From: Sipunculus nudus
Lineage: Eukaryota; Annelida; Sipuncula; Golfingiida; Sipunculidae
DNA: 64,000 nucleotides
NCBI GenBank assembly: GCA_026874595.1
Contig: CM049314.1
Location: 52,311,812-52,375,811, forward strand
Reading direction: 5' to 3'
The notes beneath the pieces are model-generated. The model did no database searches and was not told the DNA's origin. It saw only the letters and a list, made by a program, of their open reading frames with translations. Both the position numbers and the translations under genes were made by a program. Shown here piece after piece: positions 1 through 10,588 of the stretch (its first letter is position 1; the number at the start of each line of letters is the position of its first letter).

Positions 1-880
1 CATCACTGTGTCTAACATTATCGGCTAAACATTTATGTTTGAGCTTGTGGGCCTACAGATAATACTACCTTCCACAAATATCATTGTGCATCCAACATTC
101 AGAGCCTTCAATCTGGTTCTTACTTGTGGGCCTACAGAATATTTAGTACCTACCATCACTGTGTCTAACATTATGGGCTAAACATTTATGTTTGAGCTTG
201 TGGGCCTACAGATCATACTACCTTCCACAAATATCATTGTGCATCCAACATTCAGAGCTTCAATCTGGTTCTTACTTGTGGGCCTACAGAATATTTAGTA
301 CCTACCATCACGTGTCAAACATTCTGAGCTTCCATTTTGTCCAAGCTTGTGGGCCTACAGATCATACTACCTACCACATCTATCACTGTGCATTCTACAT
401 TCTTGGCAGAACAAATGTGTTCATACTTGTGGACCTACAGAATATTTAGTACCTACCATCACTGTGTCTAACATTATGGGCTAAACATTTATGTCCAAGC
501 TTGTGGGCCTACAGATAATACTACCTTCCACAAATATCATTGTGCATCCAACATTCAGAGCCTTCAATCTGGTTCTTACTTGAGGGCCTACAGAATATTT
601 AGTACCTACCATCACTGTGTCTAACATTATGGGCTAAACATTTATGTCTGAGCTACCATCACTGTGGGTCCAACATTCTGGGCTTCCATTTTGTCCAAGC
701 TTGTGGGCCTGCATGCCATACTGGCTTCCACAACTATCACTGTCCATTCTACATTCTGGGCAGAACAAATGTGTTCCTTCTTGTGGGCCTACATTATTCT
801 CATGTTCTTGGATATCTGTCAGTCACTGGTGGCATAATACTCTGGGCTTACATTTATCGCTTTACTGTTCACAATTTGTT
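1..880. repeat. 152-bp tandem repeat array
   Basis: The phrase CATCACTGTGTCTAACATTA recurs at about 1, 154, 306 (degenerate), 457 and 610, giving a period of 151-153 bp. Each period contains two related half-units built round 'ccaacattc...gggcctacag', so the array is a dimer of a roughly 75-bp unit. Beyond 650 the units become shorter and more divergent, and the array fades out near 880. Short open frames at 192-449 and 644-925 follow the repeat and show no domain. The array is cut by the left edge of the window, so its true length is unknown. Confidence 0.85.
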
Positions 881-1889
881 CAATTTGCAAAGGACATTGA
901 CACCTTAACTCCCTATTTGGCTTAATTGTTTAAGGTCAAATATAAATGTTACATTTTTAGGTTATACTTCTATTATTTTTGTTAATTCCTCATGAATATC
1001 TATTAATTTTTAACTGTTTGCCCATAAAGCTGAACAGATGAAATTTAAATAAGGACTTTTAAAACATAACTAATGAATTCAAAGTAAAAATTCATGAAAT
1101 TATGCAAAATAATGTGAGACCACATTATTTCAGTAATATTACAAAATTATGCTGTGTGTTTACTTTCTTCAAATATTGCTTCCTGGCAGCAGATTTTACC
1201 AATACTGGACATTATTATGCAGAAAAATATAATTAATGATCTATTCAAACGTTTAAACAATTATATGTATATTTGTCACATTTTCAATGAATATTTGCCT
1301 ATGCTCTACCTTTATCTTCCTTTGAAATTTATTCAGTTTTCTCAATTGGACAAGTGTAGACATTTTACTGTCTATAAAAGGCCATTTTCCTGAAGGTATA
1401 CATTTATTTTTCATTCTTAGTTATAAAAGTCTATTTAATTTAAATATCATGAGACAAATAATATTCAGTTTTAGGACTCATTCATTTTCGAACTTGTACA
1501 AGTGTAATTTTTATGTTAATTGTATTTCTTTAATCTAAATTACCTAGAACTGCTATGAACTAGGTGCAAATGGCCATTTTCCTTATTTATCTCCATATTC
1601 ACTGTCTCCAGAGGTATGGTGTAGATATTACAGTAATATTTATGCTAACTTTAAATTCATGAGGTACCTCATTGTCCAAATTTCCCTTGACTTTCCTGAC
1701 TTTGTTAATAGGTATTATATGAATTATGAACCTGGTGCAATTCATCTCCGAATCAATTGTTGAAAATTTCATAAATATAAAATGAAAATTAGGCAAATAA
1801 TTACATGTTAAAAATATTATAGTGTAAATTTAAAAAAAATAAATCTGAACAGTAAAAGATAATTACACCTAAAGCATTAAGATTATTCA
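881..1889. other. AT-rich sequence without recognisable genes
   Basis: About 1 kb of strongly AT-rich DNA. Small open frames at 1,154-1,393 (+) and 1,599-1,796 (-) have low-complexity composition and no recognisable motif. I see no RNA gene, splice-bounded exon or transposon end here. Confidence 0.6.
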
Positions 1890-2095
1890 CCCCGACAGCT
1901 ATCAGTGTGTCCAACATTCTAAGCCTTGAAATGTGTCCCTTCTTTGGGCCTTCAGGCCTTTTATTTACTTGTCACCACCATCACTGTTGGTCCAACATTC
2001 TGGGCTTACATTTATGTGCAAGCTTGTGGGCTTACAGTTATTTTTACCTGTCACAACTACCATTTTGGGTCCAAATGTCTGGGCATAAAAAATAA
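1890..2095. repeat. Detached fragment of the 152-bp repeat family
   Basis: The same words as the left-edge array return ('gtccaacattctgggctt', 'caagcttgtgggcttacag'), in two or three diverged 75-bp half-units. The intervening 1 kb is unrelated, so this is a separated remnant of the same family. It abuts a fragment of another repeat family at 2,105. Confidence 0.7.
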
Positions 2096-2104
2096 CTAGA
2101 AAAT

Positions 2105-2345
2105 TTCAGCCCGATCGGTCAAATGAGTACAGAGATATGGGGGTTTATGTGTGAACACAGACGCATAGATGGACGCAGAGCACAGAGGAGAGGTCAGAGG
2201 TCAAAACAAAATTGGGGCTCAGCAGTTCACAGACCCGAAAAAAATCACGAGTTTAGTAAAATTCCACTCAGTGGTTACGGTCTCAAGACACCTAACAGCA
2301 GCGGCGGAGAAATGAAAACATAGTATCCGCAAAACTCTACTATTA
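2105..2345 (+). repeat. 3' fragment of the GTATCCGCC-ended modular element (family A)
   Basis: This stretch matches the 3' third of the longer elements at 41,037-42,539, 44,011-45,728 and 48,734-50,182. Shared landmarks in order are 'gatcggtcaaa', 'gggtttatgtgtg', 'agaggtcagaggtcaaa', a GCGGCGG tract, and 'gaaaacatagtatccgcaaaactc'. The terminal hairpin is cut off after 'aaaactct', so the copy is truncated at both ends. Confidence 0.8.
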
Positions 2346-4930
2346 AACCTACCGAGTGTGCCTATGTTGTTGGCGGTAATGATATATTACAATATTGTTA
2401 GCGATAAAAACGAATTACGTTATGTTGTGTACGCCATGCAACCTTTTTATAATAATCATCACGAATCAAAAAAATAATTTATAAAGCGAAAGTTTTATAA
2501 TATATTGTCAAAAAATGAAAATAATGCACAGGGCGTCGGGGGGGGGGGGGGGGGGTCAGCCGGTACATCATACCAGGGCTCGAAGGGCCTGAACGGGGCC
2601 CTGGCAGTCTAAGAATTTTCTTTAGAGCACAATAATGTTTTAAAATAAATAATTTTTTGGTTACACTCATATAATTTTGAAAAAAAAAGCTAGCCTTAGA
2701 CGACCCATGCTGGCCTTGATGTGCTTTATTTCACTGGGGCCCGGGGAATAATTGGGTTGCATATATAGTGGCTAGTTAAACGCCTGGGAATAAAAGTATT
2801 CTCATTTGTTATTTGTATTAGCTAGTATACAGACTTTAGTTTTTTTTATAATCATAGTGATTTATTTTGCAATGGTAATATGGTTGTGTAAAATTGATTT
2901 ATTCTCAACAATCCGGATGAAAATTGGCTTGGACTGTTAAAAAATTTTTTTTAAATTGTGAATAGTTTAAGAATGCATCGTGACAGCTCCATTAATTTCC
3001 CTTATTATCACCCATGCAGGCTGTTGTGAAAACATCATCATGTGTCATTCTGAAAATCCTATTTTTTGGACTTATTAAGTTTCATTTCCAAATTTGATGC
3101 ATTCTAAAATTATTACTGTACAAAACCACACACTTTTTATTAGCAGTTATGTCTGCTTGTGGTCAAATAAAAAATAATTCTTAGCAATGGTTTGGCTCCG
3201 CTTGGATTCTCGTGTGGCAGCAATAGAGCATGAATAGACTGTCAAATTAATGACCGATTCAGTTAAATCTAGAACAATTTATATTTTATTTTGACAATAA
3301 TTCAACAAAAAATTGTTTATTTTCGAATCAAATGCAACACACATCAAACACACAGAGTATAAGCTGCAGACGGTCGCTTTTTGTGAGTGGTTCACTATTC
3401 TATCACCTTCCATGAGGTCACCATATTGTTGTCTTTCTGAGCTAGCTGCCGCACGTGCGTTTGGTGCGCTTGTGTGCGATAATTTAAATCTATATTTTAA
3501 CATCATATGTCGATAGTAGACACAATATCGATCATTTTGATATTTTTTTTGCATAATTCAATATAAATTCAACCAAATTAATGATGGATTTTTTTATTCA
3601 CATTGTATTCAAGCAGCTCTACAAATATAAACCCAACTCAGTTGATTTTTATACCAAAGTGAAGCTTAGAATCTGTACTATTTCGTGGGGAGGACTATTT
3701 CGCTGATCAGTGCCAGTTATGAATATGAATACAAGGTCTTATCAGAAGGACCACTTAATTCAAAACGGCTTGTTATGTATTCAATTTGATCCTGAACGTA
3801 AATTAAATATGCAAAAAAATGGAAGCATTAGTTCATATGCGATACATATAACGTTAAGGACTAAAAATTCATGTATTAAACGCGCTTCCCAGCTTATCTA
3901 ATTTGTTAACAGTATTAATCACCATAAAATGTGACAAAACGGCATACATTGATTGGATATAAGATTGGACGGGATCCTAAAAAACTCCCGATGTCACAAG
4001 TGGTACGCTTACTTCGGATTATTTTAAAACTGGAAAAACTACAAAACAGCTTAGAATGTTCTGTGACTTCTGAGACAAATTTATTCAGGATACTGGTTCC
4101 CCAAGAATCAGCTGCTGGACTAAGTATGGTAGGGGGATTCGCCACTGTGGCGAGGAGTAAACAAAAAGACTTCGCCACTGAGACTGGGAACTCGCTAAAT
4201 GTGATGTGGCGAGCCCTAACGCGACACAGAGAAGTTCACATAGTATATTCAGTCTTTATGCTTCACATTTTATTTCACATTGCCTGTGTTAATATTTCTT
4301 TTAATGTGAAATGAAATTAATACTGAGTAAAATGTGGTTTTTGTTGCTATAATTTGCTAGCAAACTATAATATTTGCAGTATGTCCCCACACACATTTAC
4401 AATTCTGGTATGTTTTTATTACAAAATCTATCGCATAGCAAAATAGCTAGCAAAATAATGTATAACTGTATAGCAAGCTCATTGTCAAAATAATAATGGA
4501 AATTACTGAATATCACTCTGAAAAAGCGCATGCATTAATTAAGGTAAATTTCACCTGCCATACCCAATTAAAACTGTTGGGTCTAATGTGTTGTGAAATG
4601 AGGTAAGAAGGTAATTCTTACATATACACCAGCAAAATATCTAATTTGATAAATCAGCACTCTATTGTCAGCTCATTGTTATAATGTTAAAACTAAAATA
4701 ATAATGGAAACTAGATAAAGCCTCCCCTGCAGGAGTCCTGAGTGAGGAAGTGTGAAAAAAACTGAAATGGTCACATATGTATTAGAGAGACTCTTTTTAT
4801 CAAGTTTAAAAGGTTGCTTCCTGTTTGCAATATAGATGAAATAAAAAATTAATTTGCAATACAAGTTAAAAAGAATTTCTCTTTGAATCAACTGTAAACA
4901 AAAAACTTGCAGTCAAGCTAGCCTATTGAA
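2346..4930. other. Unannotated AT-rich stretch with a poly-G tract
   Basis: No supported gene. A run of 18 G lies at 2,538-2,555. The longest open frame, 3,931-4,314 on +, would encode 127 residues with no domain I recognise and poor coding character. The opposite-strand frame 3,279-3,554 has a slightly protein-like segment around 3,400-3,480, but no splice signals or homology I can name. Confidence 0.5.
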
Positions 4931-4939
4931 GTAATTCAT

Positions 4940-5185
4940 GGTTCAGAACTGGGCTGGCCCAGTTTAAATTAGTCCACCACAGGTCTGTTTTCTTGACAGG
5001 CCTTGATCAAAATTTTAATCTGGGCTGGCCCAGTTTAAAATAACCCAGATCAGATCTCAATCGTGAAGTCTTCAACTCAGGATTATAATCTGGACAAGGT
5101 CAGTTCAAAATTTTAATTGGATTAAAATTGTGATTTGGGCCAATCCAGATCCAAATTTTAATCTGGGCTGGCCCAGTTTTACAAA
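4940..5185. repeat. Repeat with CTGGGC-TG-GCCCAG palindromes
   Basis: The near-perfect stem CTGGGCTGGCCCAG occurs three times, at about 4,949, 5,021 and 5,164. Copies are separated by AAAATTTTAAT-like AT-rich spacers and weaker variants. It looks like a small tandem or modular repeat. The flanks give no clear ends. Confidence 0.55.
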
Positions 5186-5364
5186 GGACAAGATTCTAAT
5201 GTGGGCTTCGTATATATAACTAGAAAAGAAAATGTTTATAAAACATATGCTCCAGCAGCAGCCAGTTTCCTAAGGTGAATACCATTATTATTAAATATGA
5301 GAGACATCTGTAAGCATTCTGAATGTTTAAGGCCTTAAGAAAAACTTTAATATAAACTTTAACA

Positions 5365-5445
5365 TTCTATGACAGACGTACCGACTGACGTACTGACTGA
5401 TGGAAAAACTAACACTAAATCCCCCATCAGAAGGTGGGGGCGTAA
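5365..5445 (+). repeat. 3' end of a hairpin-terminated non-autonomous element
   Basis: A GACAGACG/GACTGACG-like run is followed by a stem-loop, CCCCCA (5,421-5,426) pairing with TGGGGG (5,435-5,440), and then 'cgtaaaaa'. The same layout closes the elements ending near 10,572 and 31,640. The 5' boundary is not identifiable. Confidence 0.55.
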
Positions 5446-5550
5446 AAACGTGTGTGTGTGTGTGTGTGTGTGTATACATGCACACTCACACACACATATA
5501 TATATGCATTATATGTGTGTATATATGTATGTGTATGTGTTAGTCTGTGT
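5446..5550. repeat. GT/CA and TATG microsatellite
   Basis: A (TG)n run starts at about 5,450, followed by CACACA, TATATA and TATG/TGTA repeats. It lies immediately after a hairpin-type element end. The open frame across it is repeat-derived. Confidence 0.9.
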
Positions 5551-8500
5551 ATGTATGTTTATGTTGTTTAGCCACTTCCAAAAATAAACGTTAAATTGTA
5601 AAATATACAGAAATTGTTCATAAAAATATTCATAAATACACTAGAATTTTTGCACATCAAAAGTGATAAATATGAAATAAGGACTTGGAATTTAAAAAAA
5701 AAAACATTCTTAACCTGCATGTTTGAATCTGCACTATCTGTTTGTAAAAGAACCATCTATGCTGCAAAACAGTCGTATGATTATTTTTCATCAACATTCT
5801 ATGGCTCATAACAGCACAGAGTTCATACACTTCCAGCAAATAAAAATTTCATGACTTTTTCAGGACCTGCGACAAAAAAATCATGACTTTTCCTTGTCAC
5901 TTTGAGATGAAAATGTTACTTAGGAAACTGTTGATGCAGATCATCCTTGATCATTATTATATGAAGAATATAGCTTAAAGAAAACATATATAGTTCATAT
6001 ATTTCAATATATATTTAAGAGTCATTGTGATAAAAATGTGGATTTTTTTTTATTTTCCTCTCCTTTGTTAAAAAAAATATTTACACAGGCATTAGGATAT
6101 TAAACCATAAATTTGAACACGGAATGATAAGGAAAAACAAGCCGGTTTAATAGTTCAGTCTTGCAATGTGTGTTTTTTTTTTTTTTTTGATTCAATGTTT
6201 TAATGAAAACAGTTTAATATTGAGAGTGAAATATAACACCTGACAAGCTTTCAAACTGTCATTTAAATTACTTTCAAACACAGAGATGTAACAACCCAAG
6301 AGCCAATCAGGGTGGTATATGGTGTCACAGAACATACACTGTTTAATTGAGGTTAACAAGAACTGCACCATTTACTTTGATGTATTACTATTTGAAATTA
6401 TTCATTGTAAAGTCATCAGTTTGATATATTGAAGAAAAAAGAAAGATCTTAATTAATTTAACCTTCTTAAAGAGGTCCAGTGACATTAGTTAGTAATACT
6501 GGATGACTGTGAACCTGTCACTTTAATATGAGCTCATGCCGGCATTTAATTCCCCTATTATCGCTCACATAACGCTTACGGTTACCTGAGAAATATTTTG
6601 AATTATCATGTCCCTGTCTACATATTCATGGAAAATAATATCTTCTCAATTACTGTTTAAAAAAAATAAGTAAAGCTACACCTATATAAGGGTTGGCCGG
6701 TTCTTAAGCAGTCAAGTCCTGTTATAACATCCCTTAATTGCCGTCAGCCATGAGGCATGAACGTCTGCACCGCCGCGCACATTTACACGCTGTGTACAGG
6801 ACATGGCGTTGAAATAGAGCCAGTTGTAGGAAGATTTATTTTCGAAAAAATATGGGATATTACAGTTAATTTTAACCACCACGCAAATTTCAGCTAGTTA
6901 AATAATACATATTATTTAGAAGCATGCAACAATTTTTTGCACCGGAAAACACCATCAAAGTTACCGGGGAGTAAAAAGGCGGGAAAACTTTGGCGCTCTT
7001 GGTTTCGTTTACTCATTCCATTGAAGTAGACCGTGGCTCTTTTTTCTGCTGCATCTGTCAGGACAATTTCTTCGTCAATCCTCCATTTTTTATTATTAAA
7101 CATTAAATATTTTTTTTAACTCGGCGATTTTTTTATCAGACCGGCTTGTGTATTCATAACGTCCCGTCAGTTCTACTGACAGGAGTACGGGCCGAATCAG
7201 TGAATACAGGTGTAGGCGGCAGCGGTTTCCCGCCAAACCACCTGGATGCCCAGGCTAAGAAATGTTACACGTGCATACACGAGACCTCATTGGCATTTTT
7301 TATAAGACTTTCTTACAAGTATATATAATATTAATCCGTTTTTGTTTAGTAATGAACTTTAAGAGATACAAGAATGCTTGGAGTATGGGCATTATTATAA
7401 ATTGGCGATGCAACAGAAGGCCCGGGAGGGCACGGATTAGGCCTTAAAACTTGGTAGACTCCCGGAAAACGGGAGTGTTGGAATCTCTAACTGGATTAAA
7501 ATGATGCCATCGTAATGACTATAAGAGCAACATTGTTATTTATACCTTTCTGAAAATTACAGCATATTCTACTTTTCTTTCATTTTAAAATCTAATTTTT
7601 TAAATTGCAATTTTCAACACACGACAGTCTTTCGTCACTGAAAATTATGTAAAAAGAATTTTTATTTATGATTTAACATCTTAAACTCATAGGCTTAAGT
7701 GATTATTTTTTATTGCAAACGACCGTGAAATACCCACCACTTTTATTTGTCTCAAATGTATAGGCCCCTACGTATCATTACTCGCCACTGCTGTGATAAC
7801 TCCGCTAAAGAAAAGCTTATAATTCGGTTTGTTTGGTATCCTACGAACAATACATAATTCTTGAAATTGTGTATCTTGATCGCATGTTTAGCTGAAAGAA
7901 GACTGCCCGGGCATATTTTTACTAAAGTATTCGTAGGAATTGCATGACGGCAATGGGGGAATGACCGCCCATGCAGCCAAGCCAAAAGAAGTATACGCTC
8001 ATTGAGCAGCTACAGGTTGCTGCGGTCAAGATAGGGAAGAGCGGATGCCAACCTAATTTGCAACAGCACTAAGGGGTGAAATGCCCAGGTGCAGTCTGGT
8101 TTCGGTGGTTTTCATGTATCACGTATACGTTCAATCTTTAATAAAAAATAATAAAGTTGATACAAAATATTTTTAAACAGTAAGAAAATGAAAAATCATG
8201 ACTTTTTCATGACTTTTGAGAATTTTCTAAAAAAATCATGACTTTTTAAGTACTGATTTTTAAAATCACAAAAATAATGACTTTTTAAGGACGTACGAAC
8301 CCTGCAGCATGTTCATGGAATCAAAGCTTTGGTCGATACTCTCCTAAATTTCTCTTAAAATCGCTCACATACGATTCACTTTAGCGTCGGTCAAAGTGAT
8401 ATTTTAAAAACATTTCGTTACACAAAATTACCCAAAATATTTGATTAACTAAATTATACGCTAATTCTTGAGAAATTATGACAGTATAAGTTAGATCACC

Positions 8501-9600
8501 TATTCTCTACTTACTCTACTTATCCCCGATCACGCTGGCCGACTGAACTGTCAGTTTTCAAAACCGTCGTACTTATCCCGGCCACGAAATAATTGAATGC
8601 GCAAAAAAATAGTTCCTTCTAATTAAAAACCATTTCAACACCGAATAGAGAATGTTATGGGCTATCAGAATCAGGATGACGATTTTTATCATCAATATTC
8701 TGATAATTTTGCTTTATTTCACTCATTCAGAATCGAGTAATACGCAACGGGAGGCCCGTAAGGCAAAGAGTATTTTAACCTCCTTATACAGAGAAAATTG
8801 CTGATATGTCATGACAAATTTTCATATCATAGGAAAGGTAAACATTTATAGATTATATACATTAAGTTTAATGTTTATACCATGAACCGTTATTAATTAT
8901 GAGCAATTAAAAATCTAAAAGTAGTATTAATTTTGCGTTTTCCTCAATATCGTGCCCCACAGAAAACTGCTGCGATGTTAGCCAATGTTTGGTAAACACA
9001 ACCTACAGGCACTGATCCGTAAACCTCTATGAAACTTATATTCACTAAGACAGCCCGCTATGCCTTGTCTTGCGGGCTATGATGTTGATAATTACAATTT
9101 CGTTTGCAATGCCACGGCCTCGGGGCTTCCTCGCTTTGGGTTCGTCCTCCATTTTCAGTCTTGGCATTGCGCATGCATCATTGGGCCGATAAGTTCTCGG
9201 CAAAAAAAAACAAAAAAAAAAAAAAACACCCGACCGTCTTCTGTTGTAAATATCACGCTCGAAATATCATATTATATCTGCTAGGCTTACACTTGACGTA
9301 GTCAAAACTTAATCTGAATAAACTTATATCGAGTCACGGAAATAAGCAAACAGTTATAATATTTTGACCGTAAACTGCACCGTAAAGTAGTAGTCCCTCT
9401 CTGTGAGACGTCGCAAATTTTCCCGCCAAAATCATCCCGCATCGTCTTAGAAAATTGCGTTTACTTCAAAATACTTAAATTTTTATAACCTTTTGATATA
9501 TAAATTTTTAGTTCCCTTCAAACATTTACAAATAACATAACAATTCTTTTTATTCACATACATTTTAATGTGGAAATCAAGTTAAATAAATGTCCGTACA
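5551..9600. other. Low-information AT-rich region
   Basis: About 4 kb with no supported gene. The phrase 'atcatgactttt' occurs around 5,850-5,890 and several times at 8,190-8,290, marking pieces of one dispersed repeat. The interval 6,730-7,450 is richer in G+C and CpG than its surroundings ('caccgccgcgcac', 'ggcagcggtttcccgcc'), but I cannot place a transcript in it. Homopolymer runs occur at 6,172-6,189 (T) and 9,205-9,226 (A-rich). Short frames such as 6,912-7,103 (-) and 9,060-9,284 (+) show no domain. Confidence 0.5.
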
Positions 9601-9612
9601 TTATGAGCTTTA

Positions 9613-9652
9613 AACCACGTGACCTGTCACTCCATCCAGCCTCCGCAAGATG
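9613..9652 (+). promoter_or_regulatory. Promoter-like E-box plus YY1-type start motif
   Basis: An E-box CACGTGACC sits at about 9,617-9,625. Some 25 bp downstream is GCAAGATGGCG at 9,645-9,655, which matches the AAGATGGCGGC-type YY1/initiator motif seen at many animal promoters where it overlaps the start codon. The spacing and CpG content suggest a real transcription start. However, GGCGCCACC is also the core of repeat families in this window, so a repeat origin is possible. Confidence 0.35.
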
Positions 9653-9733
9653 GCGCCACCTGAAATACTTGTCCATCAATGTGGACTTGGACAACTTGGA
9701 CAAATCAAGAAAAAATCGTCCATACCCTTGTGA
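9650..9733 (+). CDS. Possible 27-residue ORF or first coding exon
   Basis: The ATG at 9,650 has a good initiation context (GCAAGATGG) and opens a 27-codon frame beginning MAPPEILVHQCGLGQLGQ and ending at TGA 9,731-9,733. The sequence has no recognised domain. A weak donor (CTT|GTGAAC) just before the stop would allow it to be the first exon of a spliced gene on the plus strand. Nothing links it to the candidate exon at 19,927. The call rests only on the promoter-like context and start quality, and it may be chance. Confidence 0.25.
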   Translation: MAPPEILVHQCGLGQLGQIKKKSSIPL

Positions 9734-9739
9734 ACTTAA

Positions 9740-9952
9740 CTATGTTTAAATGACTCACTATGTCAACTTGTACACACAGAACAAACCCCCCTTGTGAGAC
9801 TAGTCTCACTGGGAAAATTAGGCTCGCAATGTCACTTTCTACCTACAATTAGGCTCACAATGTGCCTGCTGTAAGAACGGACGGACAGACGGACGGACGA
9901 CGGACAATGGACCACGACTATAGCTCAGATGACTTATAGTCAGCTGAGCTAA
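9740..9952 (+). repeat. Hairpin-terminated element (AGCTCAG...CTGAGCT type)
   Basis: A perfect 16-bp palindrome GTGAGACTAGTCTCAC lies at 9,794-9,809. A GACGGACAGACGGACG-rich run precedes a terminal stem-loop at 9,922-9,950: AGCTCAG-A-TGACT-TAT-AGTCA-G-CTGAGCT. A-rich sequence follows. The same terminus recurs at 30,538-30,550, 46,823-46,851, 47,886-47,914 and 60,575-60,605, which defines it as an element end. The 5' limit is approximate. Confidence 0.7.
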
Positions 9953-9954
9953 AA

Positions 9955-10575
9955 ATCAAACCAATATTTGCAGGCATTGCGAAAAAAAGTCTGTACATGT
10001 GCACTTGTCATGAAAATTTATATTTTTCATGAAATTTTCTATGTTAGGGCACTGTCAAATGGTCAAAAGTAGGTCAACTGAGACAAAATGCGAACCTGAT
10101 CTGTAACTGGTCATTATCTGCCCACAAGCCAAAAATCAGGCTATTATCTTCTATTTTTCATGAAATTTTCTATGTTAGGGCATCGTGAAACTGTCAAAAG
10201 TAGGTCAACTGGGACAAATCACGAACTCAATCTGTAGCTGGTCATTATCTGCCCACACACCAAAAATCAGGCCAATGTCTGCAGGCATTGCGAGAAAAAG
10301 TCCGTACATGTGTATTTGTCATGAAAATTTTTATTTTTCACGAAATTTTCTAAGTTTAGGAGCCCTAAAATGGTCAAAAGTAGGTAAACCGGGATGAAAC
10401 GCAACCTTGATCTGTTACTGGTCATTATCTGCCCACACACCAAAAATCAGGCCAATATCTGCAGGCATTGCGAAAAAAGTCCGTACAACTGTTTGATTTC
10501 AGAATGATGGAATGACAGAAGGACGGACATGGGTAAAACTATATGCCCCAGCCACTTTGTGGCAGGGGCATAAAA
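9955..10575 (+). repeat. Modular element with about 181-bp tandem units and GGGGCATA hairpin end
   Basis: Units containing 'gcaggcattgcga', 'tcatgaaatttt', 'gtcaaaagtaggtcaac' and 'ggtcattatctgcccaca' recur. The phrase 'gtcaaaagtaggt' falls at about 10,062, 10,194 and 10,375, so one unit is shortened and one is a full 181 bp. The element closes with 'gacggacatgggtaaaac' and a stem-loop at 10,542-10,572, TATGCCCC-a-GCCAC...GTGGC-a-GGGGCATA, then AAAA. The 52-bp minisatellite starts 16 bp downstream. Confidence 0.75.
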
Positions 10576-10588
10576 ACTACAAGTTTAT

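Noticed and set aside
3931-4314. 127-codon plus-strand ORF
   Set aside because: No domain, no splice or promoter context, and an overlapping opposite-strand ORF of similar quality. Length is within chance for this composition.
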